Below, in pieces: positions 38,279 through 46,043 of a stretch of DNA of 64,000 bases. The notes beneath the pieces were generated by a model. The model searched no databases and was not told the origin of the DNA. It was given only the letters and a program-made list of their open reading frames with translations. The position numbers and the translations under genes were made by a program. Position 1 is the first letter of the stretch. The number at the start of each line of letters is the position of its first letter. Source of the stretch: Spirosoma fluviale (GTDB taxonomy: Bacteria; Bacteroidota; Bacteroidia; Cytophagales; Spirosomataceae). The DNA lies in NCBI RefSeq assembly GCF_900230225.1, contig NZ_OCNH01000004.1:408708-472707 (forward strand), written 5' to 3'.

Positions 38279-38407
38279 CGGACTTGAGTACCCCGACTAT
38301 CCCACTAAATTCCTAACATTTATAGTCACTTGTTGGTTATACAGGTCAAAACAGCACGGATACTCAACACAAGCTGATTTTAGTATATCAATAAAAGATA
38401 CGACGTT

Positions 38408-39808
38408 ATGAAAAGGAAAACATGGGTAGTGGGTGCGTTGCTGGTAGCTATGGCTGGGCTATCATCCTGCGCATCGACAGAACGCCTGATTTACGGAAAC
38501 TCAGACAATAGCCGGGAAGACATCGTTCGGGCCGACCGCAACAGTTCACAAAACAGCCGGGACTCACGCAGCCGAACCTATGGCGATGATGAAGGTGGTA
38601 TCTTTAGCCGCCGGAACAGAGACAGAGATCGGGATGACGACCGTACAAGCCGGGATGATTCGCGTGACAACAGTTCATACCGAAACCCTTATCAGTCGTC
38701 GAACGACCGGATGAGCTACCGTAGTGATGACTCGGATCGCTCGGGCCGGATGTCGAGTGGGGATACCTACAACAACCGATACAATAGCCGGTCGTATGAT
38801 CGCCAGGATTCGTACAGGGACCGCGACGACGACAACGACCGTTCGTATAACCGGCGTGATTCGTATAACGACCGCTACTCGAATAATGACCGGTCATCCG
38901 ATCGTCGGGATTCGTATGAGGACCGCTACAGCAGTAACCGCAACTCTGACCGGGACGACGATCGCTACAGCAATAACCGCAACTCTGACCGATACGATGA
39001 CCGCTCCGGCAGCAGTCGCAACTCGTATAATGACCGGTACGATGATCGAAATGACAGCCGTAACTCCCGCGACTCTTCTAATGACCGTGATCGCGACAAC
39101 CGCCGTTATGATGATCGGAATTCGAACAATGACCGGTATAGCCGGGATCGCAATGATGACCGCTCCGACAGCAATCGCAATTCGTACAACGACCGCGATA
39201 ACAACCGAAACCGGGACAACGACCGGGATCGCGACAACGACCGGGACAACCGGAACATGAACGACGATCGCCGGAACGACAACCGTGACCGGAACAACGA
39301 CGACCGCTCAAATGACCGTTCGAATGACCGCGACCGGGACAGCCGTTCTGATGATCGTTCGAATAGCGCTGGCTCGTCCAGTGATCGGGATAATCGCCGG
39401 AATGACGACCGCAACAACGACAGCCGCGACAATCGCTCGATGAGCAACAATAGCGACAACCGGAACAACGACCGCGATAATGACCGAAACAGCAACAAGA
39501 ACGATCAATCAAGTGATCGGGACAAGCGCGATCTAAGCGACCGCATTTCGGAGCAAATGGACAAAGTCGACAAACAGCTTGATGAAGCCAAAGCCGAAGT
39601 GAAGAACGAAAGCAAGCGGGATCGCCGGAAACGGGAAGATCGGGTTAAAGATCTGGAAGATAAACGCCGTCAGCTTTCCGACTCGTTTTACAAAGTGCAG
39701 CGGTCCAGCGCCGATGACTTTGATAAAGTGAAGAAAGACGCCGGTAAGGTTGTTGATGATATCGGCAAGGACCTGGACAAGGCAGCCGAGAAACTGGAAA
39801 AGAAATAA
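38408..39808 (+). CDS. Arg/Asp/Ser/Asn-rich low-complexity lipoprotein with C-terminal coiled coil
   Basis: 466 residues. Lipoprotein signal (VVGALLVAMAGLSSCAS), then about 330 residues made almost only of R, D, S, N, Y in short repeats (NDRYSNNRNSDRDDDRYS and variants), then a charged helical tail from ~385 (ISEQMDKVDKQLDEAKAEVK ... DDIGKDLDKAAEKLEKK). The DNA of the middle part is built of imperfect repeats around GACCGCTACAGC. It is anchored to a membrane; the middle part is expected to be disordered with near balanced charge. Function unknown; a cell-envelope spacer or condensate-forming protein is only a guess. It follows the macroglobulin gene but with 129 bases between. Confidence 0.8.
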   Translation: MKRKTWVVGALLVAMAGLSSCASTERLIYGNSDNSREDIVRADRNSSQNSRDSRSRTYGDDEGGIFSRRNRDRDRDDDRTSRDDSRDNSSYRNPYQSSNDRMSYRSDDSDRSGRMSSGDTYNNRYNSRSYDRQDSYRDRDDDNDRSYNRRDSYNDRYSNNDRSSDRRDSYEDRYSSNRNSDRDDDRYSNNRNSDRYDDRSGSSRNSYNDRYDDRNDSRNSRDSSNDRDRDNRRYDDRNSNNDRYSRDRNDDRSDSNRNSYNDRDNNRNRDNDRDRDNDRDNRNMNDDRRNDNRDRNNDDRSNDRSNDRDRDSRSDDRSNSAGSSSDRDNRRNDDRNNDSRDNRSMSNNSDNRNNDRDNDRNSNKNDQSSDRDKRDLSDRISEQMDKVDKQLDEAKAEVKNESKRDRRKREDRVKDLEDKRRQLSDSFYKVQRSSADDFDKVKKDAGKVVDDIGKDLDKAAEKLEKK

Positions 39809-39899
39809 GCATGTAGTGCCGCTTCGGCGGACCGGCGACCGTCCCGATCGGGTGTTAACAGCAGTTCACAAACTTTTTGCCGGGACGGTCGATACTGCT

Positions 39900-39931
39900 T
39901 GAAGGCTGATTCGTTGAATCAGCCTTTTTTT
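39900..39931 (+). terminator. Rho-independent terminator
   Basis: GAAGGCTGATTC-GTT-GAATCAGCCTTTTTTT: arms of 9-10 bp with a triloop and a long T-run. It ends the transcript of the low-complexity lipoprotein gene. Confidence 0.9.
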
Positions 39932-39974
39932 ATGCGTAAACGGCAGAAAAAAGTACAACCTATCCCACTCGGAT

Positions 39975-39982
39975 TATATTTG
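39975..39982 (+). promoter_or_regulatory. -7 element TATATTTG just before the carbonic anhydrase-like gene
   Basis: Exact match to the Bacteroidota TAnnTTTG -7 motif only four bases before the ATG at 39987. No convincing TTG -33 box is seen at the usual distance. If used, the transcript would be nearly leaderless. Confidence 0.4.
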
Positions 39983-39986
39983 TAAC

Positions 39987-40499
39987 ATGGCACTAATAAA
40001 AGCTGTTCGGGGCAATCACCCCACTTTTGGCGACAACTGCTGGTTTGCCGACAATGCAACAATTGTTGGTGATGTACTAATGGGGCGGGATTGTACCGTT
40101 TGGTTCAACGCTGTTGTGCGGGGCGACGTTAATTCCATCGTCATTGGCGACCGGACCAACATTCAGGATGGTGCTGTTATTCATTGCACTTACCAGAAAT
40201 TCAAGACAACCATTGGCAGTCGTGTGTCGATTGCGCATAATGCCATTGTTCATGGCTGTACCCTTGAAGACGACGTACTTGTGGGCATGGGTGCCATCGT
40301 GATGGATGGGGCCGTGGTGGGTACCGGCAGTATTATTGCGGCCGGGGCCATTGTAACCCAGCATACCCAGGTGCCGCCCGGTTCGATTTATGCGGGCAAT
40401 CCAGCCCGTTTTCTGAAAGCCGTTTCGCCAGAACAGGCTGAGATATTCAGTCGTACGGCCAATAATTATGTCATGTATGCAGCCTGGTTTAACGAATAA
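39987..40499 (+). CDS. Gamma-carbonic anhydrase-like hexapeptide-repeat protein
   Basis: 170 residues. Left-handed beta-helix with repeats such as NATIVGDVLMGRDCTVWFNAVVRGDVNSIVIG and TNIQDGAVIHC, and the three metal-type histidines around HCTYQ, SIAHNAIVHGC (positions equivalent to the Zn site of gamma carbonic anhydrases). The C-terminal helix (SPEQAEIFSRTANNYVMYA) is typical of the YrdA/PaaY branch. It probably binds zinc; true carbonic anhydrase activity varies in this branch. The next gene starts two bases after its stop, so they form an operon. Confidence 0.9.
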   Translation: MALIKAVRGNHPTFGDNCWFADNATIVGDVLMGRDCTVWFNAVVRGDVNSIVIGDRTNIQDGAVIHCTYQKFKTTIGSRVSIAHNAIVHGCTLEDDVLVGMGAIVMDGAVVGTGSIIAAGAIVTQHTQVPPGSIYAGNPARFLKAVSPEQAEIFSRTANNYVMYAAWFNE

Positions 40500-40501
40500 G
40501 C

Positions 40502-41116
40502 ATGGATGATTTCTTCATTTACCTTAGTTTAGGCTTCGAGCACATTACCGACCCACGGGGGTACGACCATGTCCTGTTTGTAATAGCCCTCTGCGCCGTG
40601 TACACTCTTCCGCAATGGCGACAGGTGATCATTCTGGTAACGGCTTTTACCATCGGGCATTCACTAACTCTGGCCCTGGCGACCCTTCAACTCATCCAGT
40701 ATAAAACCGCCCTGATCGAACTGCTTATTCCCGTTACTATTCTCATCACCGCCATTGCCAACTTCTTTTTCGAGGAACCTAAAACGTGGCTGACACCCGA
40801 TAGGCCTCAAAAACGATCCTGGCGATATGTACTCGCGCTTCTGTTTGGCCTTATCCATGGCATGGGATTTTCCAACTACCTCCGCAGCCTGCTCGGCCGT
40901 GAGGCAAACATCATAAAACCCCTGCTCGCCTTTAATATCGGGCTGGAGATCGGCCAGTTAGTTATTGTTGCACTCATTCTGGGGGCTGCGTTTATTATCA
41001 TTGAATTTGCCAAAGTCAGCCGTTTACGCTGGACGCTTATCATTTCCGGTATTGTGGCGGGTATGGCCTTATCGCTCATTATTGGCAATGACTATCTACA
41101 GGAACTGCTGGAGTAG
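40502..41116 (+). CDS. HupE/UreJ-like integral membrane protein
   Basis: 204 residues with six or seven hydrophobic helices. It has the family signature GFEHITDPRGYDHVLFVIALC near the N-terminus, TAFTIGHSLTLALA and FGLIHGMGFSNYL; the conserved His and Asp residues in these helices suggest metal passage. HupE/UreJ members are secondary nickel/cobalt transporters; the Bacteroidota branch is uncharacterised. It lies two bases after the carbonic anhydrase-like gene. Confidence 0.85.
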   Translation: MDDFFIYLSLGFEHITDPRGYDHVLFVIALCAVYTLPQWRQVIILVTAFTIGHSLTLALATLQLIQYKTALIELLIPVTILITAIANFFFEEPKTWLTPDRPQKRSWRYVLALLFGLIHGMGFSNYLRSLLGREANIIKPLLAFNIGLEIGQLVIVALILGAAFIIIEFAKVSRLRWTLIISGIVAGMALSLIIGNDYLQELLE

Positions 41117-41143
41117 CCTTTTACCAGATCGATTAAAATTTAA

Positions 41144-41195
41144 ACAGGAGGTCTATCCACTCATCATATTGAGCAATGGATAACCTCTTTTTTTG
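41144..41195 (+). terminator. Terminator after the HupE-like gene
   Basis: GAGGTCTATCCACTC pairs imperfectly with GAGCAATGGATAACCTC and is followed by seven T. Confidence 0.65.
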
Positions 41196-41233
41196 TACTT
41201 TTACCCTTCTTATCAACAACTACAATCTTGTTT

Positions 41234-43612
41234 ATGCAAAAGATAGTTTTGCTGTTGGCTAGTTTGGCCATCCCCTTCGGGTTGGTACAGGCGCAAGCTC
41301 CAACACAGCATGCTAACACGCGCTTTGAGCAGTTAGGTCCTCTGCTGCCCACGCCCAATACCTTCCGTACAGCCTCCGGCGCTCCGGGAAAAGACTATTT
41401 CCAGAATCGTGCCGACTACGACATAAAAGCAACGCTCGACGATGCTAAACAGCATATAACCGGTTCGGAAACCATCATATATCACAACAATTCGGGCGAT
41501 GCGCTTCCATATTTGTGGCTTCAGTTGGATCAGAACCTGTTTCGTCCCAACGCTGATGGTAACACAACCGAAACCAACAGCATAAACACTCAACGGGGTA
41601 TGACGGCAGAGCAGCTTGACCCCAGCTCGGTTCTAAAAGGTAAAGATTACGGGCACAAAATTACGGCAGTGCGCGATCAGGCCGGGAAAGCGCTCCGGTA
41701 CACTATCAATCAGACTATGATGCGCATCGACCTGCCACAGCCCGTTGGTCCCGGCAAGTCGGTCACTTTCTCCATCGACTGGAACTTCAATATCGTTGAT
41801 GCCAAAGCCACCCACGCCCGATCGGGTTACGAATACTTCCCGAAAGATGGCAACTATGTCTATGAGATAGCGCAGTGGTTTCCCCGGCTTTGCTCCTACA
41901 ACGACGTAACAGGCTGGCAGAACAAGCAGTTTCTGGGGCAGGGCGAGTTTACCCTCATCTTCGGCAATTACAAACTGGCGCTGACCGTACCCAACGATCA
42001 CATTGTGGGCGCAACGGGCGAGTTACAGAACCCAACGCAGGTGTTGACCCCAACGCAGATCAAACGCTGGAACGAGGCCAGGGGTAAAGGCGACAAACCC
42101 GGCGAAAACCCCACCCTCATCGTGACACAGGCCGAGGCCGAAGCCGCCGAAAAAGCTAAACCCACCGGCACCAAAACCTGGGTCTTCAAAGCCGATAACG
42201 TCCGCGACTTCGCATTTTCCAGTAGCCGCAAGTTTATCTGGGATGCCCTGAACCCCAACGTGGAAGGCAAGCGCGTCTGGGCCATGTCACTTTACCCTAA
42301 GGAAGCCAACCCGCTTTGGGGCCAGTACTCAACCCGGCTGGTGGCGCACACGCTGCGCTCGTACTCGCGCCGGACGATCGCCTATCCGTATCCGGTGGCC
42401 TACTCGGTTCACGGAGCCGTAGGCGGCATGGAATACCCGATGATGTGCTTCAACGGGGCTCGTCCTGAAGAAGATGGTACGTATTCAGAAGGCACCAAAA
42501 ACTTCCTGATTCTGGTAGTCATCCACGAAGTGGGTCACAACTTCTTCCCCATGATCGTCAACTCCGACGAGCGGCAGTGGTCCTGGATGGACGAAGGACT
42601 CAACAGTTTCCTCGAAGGGGTGACCTGTTTAGAATGGGACGCTAACTTCCCGGCGCGGGGCATCCAACCCCAGTCGATCGTGTCTTACATGCGGCTCGAT
42701 TCGACCCAGCAAGTGCCCATCATGAGCAGCTCGGATAATATTTTACCGAATACCTTCGGGCCAAATGCCTATGACAAACCGGCTACGGCCCTCAACATCC
42801 TGCGCGAAACCATCATGGGCCGCGAACTCTTCGACTACGCCTTCAAAGAGTACGCCCGACGATGGGCCTTCAAATCCCCCGAACCCGCCGACTTCTTCCG
42901 AACCATGGAAGATGCCTCCGGCGTTGACCTGGACTTCTTCTGGAAAGGCTGGTTCTACGGCGTGCAGCCCGTCGACCAGACACTCGTCAAAGTCGACTGG
43001 TTCCAGGCCGGTTCCCAGAACCCCGAAATCGCCAAAGCCCAAGCCCGGGCAGCCGCCCAGAAGCGGGCCAACACCATCAGCAAACAGCGCGATGCGGCCA
43101 GCAAAGACCAGACCGTGGTCGCTCAGGACACCACCATGAAGGATTTTTATAATAGCTACGACCCCTATGCCGTCACCGCCGACGATAAGAAGCGCTATCA
43201 GGACTACCTGGCTACGCTGACCCCCGAGGAACGCCAACTGGCCGAAGCGGGTACCAACTTCTACACCCTCTCCTTGAAGAACAAGGGCGGCATCCCCATG
43301 CCCGTCATTGTACGCATGGAGTTTGAAGACGGCACCGACTCGGTGGCTCGTTTTCCGGCTGAGATCTGGCGTTTCAACGATGTGGCCATCAACAAGGTCA
43401 TTGCCACCAGCAAGAAGGTGAAGCAGTGGACGCTGGACCCCTTCTACGAGATTGCCGACATCAATACGGAGGACAACAGCTTCCCGCCGGTAGCTCAGCC
43501 GACGCGTTTCCAGTTGTTCAAACAGCAACAGCGGGGTGGCGGAGCAGCGCCTAACCCTATGCAACAACAACGTCAACAATCCCCCGCCAAACAAGGTACC
43601 GGCCGCAACTAA
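41234..43612 (+). CDS. M1 family zinc metallopeptidase, tandem copy 1
   Basis: 792 residues from the ATG at 41234, with a signal peptide (MQKIVLLLASLAIPFGLVQA). The M1 core has a GGMEYPM exopeptidase-like motif and the zinc site HEVGHNFFPMIVNSDE (His431, His435 and Glu18 residues on), followed by WMDEGLNSFLEG. The N-terminal domain (DYDIKATLDDAKQHITGSETIIYHNNS) is the usual M1 beta-saddle. The C-terminal tail is Gln-rich (QQQRGGGAAPNPMQQQRQQ). It likely acts on peptides in the periplasm or outside the cell. First of three tandem paralogues; from about 42780 to the stop it is nearly identical in DNA to copy 2. Confidence 0.93.
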   Translation: MQKIVLLLASLAIPFGLVQAQAPTQHANTRFEQLGPLLPTPNTFRTASGAPGKDYFQNRADYDIKATLDDAKQHITGSETIIYHNNSGDALPYLWLQLDQNLFRPNADGNTTETNSINTQRGMTAEQLDPSSVLKGKDYGHKITAVRDQAGKALRYTINQTMMRIDLPQPVGPGKSVTFSIDWNFNIVDAKATHARSGYEYFPKDGNYVYEIAQWFPRLCSYNDVTGWQNKQFLGQGEFTLIFGNYKLALTVPNDHIVGATGELQNPTQVLTPTQIKRWNEARGKGDKPGENPTLIVTQAEAEAAEKAKPTGTKTWVFKADNVRDFAFSSSRKFIWDALNPNVEGKRVWAMSLYPKEANPLWGQYSTRLVAHTLRSYSRRTIAYPYPVAYSVHGAVGGMEYPMMCFNGARPEEDGTYSEGTKNFLILVVIHEVGHNFFPMIVNSDERQWSWMDEGLNSFLEGVTCLEWDANFPARGIQPQSIVSYMRLDSTQQVPIMSSSDNILPNTFGPNAYDKPATALNILRETIMGRELFDYAFKEYARRWAFKSPEPADFFRTMEDASGVDLDFFWKGWFYGVQPVDQTLVKVDWFQAGSQNPEIAKAQARAAAQKRANTISKQRDAASKDQTVVAQDTTMKDFYNSYDPYAVTADDKKRYQDYLATLTPEERQLAEAGTNFYTLSLKNKGGIPMPVIVRMEFEDGTDSVARFPAEIWRFNDVAINKVIATSKKVKQWTLDPFYEIADINTEDNSFPPVAQPTRFQLFKQQQRGGGAAPNPMQQQRQQSPAKQGTGRN

Positions 43613-43637
43613 CCATAGCGGCTGCTTATTACAAACT

Positions 43638-46019
43638 ATGAGAAAACTCCTGTTAATAGCGAGCGTGACCCTATGGTCGGCCGCTTCGATGGCACAGGCA
43701 CCAGCGGCCCCTACGCAGCGCGCAAACACACGCTTCGAGCAGTTAGGCCCCATGCTGCCCACGCCCAACACGTTCCGGACAGCCTCCGGTGCTCCCGGTA
43801 AGGACTACTTCCAGAACCGCGCCGACTACGACATAAAAGCAACGCTGGATGATACCAAACAGAGAATAACGGGCTCCGAAATCATCACCTACCATAACAA
43901 TTCGGGTGATGCGCTTCCTTATTTGTGGATACAGTTAGATCAGAATACGTTTAGGGCCGACGCCGATAGCCGGACCTCGCAAACCAGCACGATCAGCGAG
44001 CAGGGCGCGAGTTTCCAGCAGATCAACGCCAATGCAACGCTGATTGCCAAAGACTACGGCCACAAAATCACGGCAGTGCGCGATCAGGCGGGGAAAGCCC
44101 TCAAGCACACCATCAATCAGACCATGATGCGAGTTGACCTGCCACAGCCCGTTGGCCCCGGTAAGTCGGTTACGTTCTCCATCGACTGGAACTTCAATAT
44201 TGTCGACGTTCGGTCGACAGGCGCTCGTGGTGGGTACGAATACTTTCCGAAAGACGGTAACTACATCTACGAGATTGCCCAGTGGTTTCCCCGGCTTTGC
44301 TCCTACAACGACGTGACGGGCTGGCAGAATAAGCAGTTTCTGGGGCAGGGTGAGTTTACCCTCATCTTCGGCAATTACAAACTGGCGCTGACCGTGCCCA
44401 ACGATCACATTGTGGGCGCAACGGGCGAATTACAGAATGCCACGCAGGTGTTGACGCCCACTCAGATCAAGCGCTGGAACGAGGCCAAAGGCAAAGGCGA
44501 TAAGCCAGGCGAAAATCCCACCGTCATCGTGACACAGGCAGAGGCCGAAGCCGCTGAGAAAGGCAAACCCACAGGTACCAAGACGTGGGTCTTCAAAGCC
44601 GATAACGTTCGCGACTTTTCCTTTGCGAGCAGCCGCAAGTTCATCTGGGATGCGTTGAATCCGAACGTGGAAGGCAAGCGCGTTTGGGCCATGTCGCTCT
44701 ATCCAAAAGAAGGCAACCCACTCTGGGGCCAGTACTCAACCCGGCTGGTGGCGCACACGCTGCGCTCCTACTCACGCCGGACGATCGCTTACCCATATCC
44801 AGTAGCTTACTCGGTTCACGGACCTGTGGGCGGCATGGAATACCCCATGATTAGCTTTAACGGTGCCCGTCCCGAAGCCGACGGTACGTATTCGGTGGGT
44901 ACGAAGAATGGACTTATCGGCGTGATCATTCATGAAGTGGGTCACAACTTCTTCCCCATGATCGTCAACTCCGATGAGCGGCAGTGGTCCTGGATGGACG
45001 AAGGACTCAACAGTTTCCTGGACGGGCTGGCCGGTCTGGAGTGGGACGCCGATTATCCGGCCCGTGGTATTACTCCACAAGGTATTGTGCCTTATATGCG
45101 GCTCGATTCTAACCTCCAGGTGCCCATCATGAGCAGTTCCGATAACATTCCGAGAGGAACCTTTGGCCCGAACGCGTATAGCAAACCGGCTACGGCCCTC
45201 AATATCCTGCGCGAAACCATCATGGGCCGCGAGCTCTTCGACTACGCCTTCAAAGAGTACGCCCGACGCTGGGCCTTCAAATCCCCCGAACCCGCCGACT
45301 TCTTCCGAACTATGGAAGATGCCTCCGGCGTTGACCTGGACTTCTTCTGGAAAGGCTGGTTCTACGGCGTACAGCCCGTCGACCAGACACTCGTCAAAGT
45401 CGACTGGTTCCAGGCCGGTTCCCAGAACCCCGAGATCACCAAAGCCCAAGCCAAGGCAGCCGCCCAGAAGCGGGCCAACACCATCAGCAAACAGCGCGAT
45501 GCGGCCAGCAAAGACCAGACCGTGGTGGCTCAGGACACCACCATGAAGGACTTCTACAACACCTACGACCCCTATGCCGTTACGGCTGAAGACAAGAAGC
45601 GCTACCAGGACTACCTGGCTACCCTAACCCCCGAGGAGCGCCAACTGGCCGAAGCAGGCACCAACTTCTACACCCTCTCGCTCAAAAACAAGGGCGGTAT
45701 TCCCATGCCCGTCATTGTGCGGATGGAGTTTGAAGACGGCACCGACTCGGTGGCTCGTTTTCCGGCTGAGATCTGGCGTTTCAACGATGTGGCCATCAAC
45801 AAGGTGATTGCCACCAGCAAGAAGGTCAAGCAGTGGACACTGGACCCTTTCTATGAGATTGCCGACATCAACACGGAGGACAACAGCTTCCCGCCGGTGG
45901 CTCAGCCGACGCGTTTCCAGTTGTTCAAACAGCAACAGCGGGGTGGCGGAGCGGCTCCTAACCCTATGCAACAACAACGTCAACAATCCCCCGCCAAACA
46001 AGGCACCGGCCGAAATTAA
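43638..46019 (+). CDS. M1 family zinc metallopeptidase, tandem copy 2
   Basis: 793 residues from the ATG at 43638, giving the signal MRKLLLIASVTLWSAASMAQ; the frame is open into the end of copy 1 but that part is not needed. Zinc motif HEVGHNFFPM at His432 with the downstream Glu in NSDERQWSW; GGMEYPMISFNGARP as the substrate-binding motif. It differs from copy 1 mainly in residues ~90-150 and ~480-530 and is almost the same in the last 270 residues. It starts 25 bases after copy 1, which makes one operon likely. Confidence 0.93.
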   Translation: MRKLLLIASVTLWSAASMAQAPAAPTQRANTRFEQLGPMLPTPNTFRTASGAPGKDYFQNRADYDIKATLDDTKQRITGSEIITYHNNSGDALPYLWIQLDQNTFRADADSRTSQTSTISEQGASFQQINANATLIAKDYGHKITAVRDQAGKALKHTINQTMMRVDLPQPVGPGKSVTFSIDWNFNIVDVRSTGARGGYEYFPKDGNYIYEIAQWFPRLCSYNDVTGWQNKQFLGQGEFTLIFGNYKLALTVPNDHIVGATGELQNATQVLTPTQIKRWNEAKGKGDKPGENPTVIVTQAEAEAAEKGKPTGTKTWVFKADNVRDFSFASSRKFIWDALNPNVEGKRVWAMSLYPKEGNPLWGQYSTRLVAHTLRSYSRRTIAYPYPVAYSVHGPVGGMEYPMISFNGARPEADGTYSVGTKNGLIGVIIHEVGHNFFPMIVNSDERQWSWMDEGLNSFLDGLAGLEWDADYPARGITPQGIVPYMRLDSNLQVPIMSSSDNIPRGTFGPNAYSKPATALNILRETIMGRELFDYAFKEYARRWAFKSPEPADFFRTMEDASGVDLDFFWKGWFYGVQPVDQTLVKVDWFQAGSQNPEITKAQAKAAAQKRANTISKQRDAASKDQTVVAQDTTMKDFYNTYDPYAVTAEDKKRYQDYLATLTPEERQLAEAGTNFYTLSLKNKGGIPMPVIVRMEFEDGTDSVARFPAEIWRFNDVAINKVIATSKKVKQWTLDPFYEIADINTEDNSFPPVAQPTRFQLFKQQQRGGGAAPNPMQQQRQQSPAKQGTGRN

Positions 46020-46043
46020 CCTAGCATCAACCTACAATAAACT

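Noticed and set aside
38600..39500. Possible tandem-repeat or CRISPR-like array
   Set aside because: The repeats are codon-level low complexity within one intact reading frame with signal peptide and tail.
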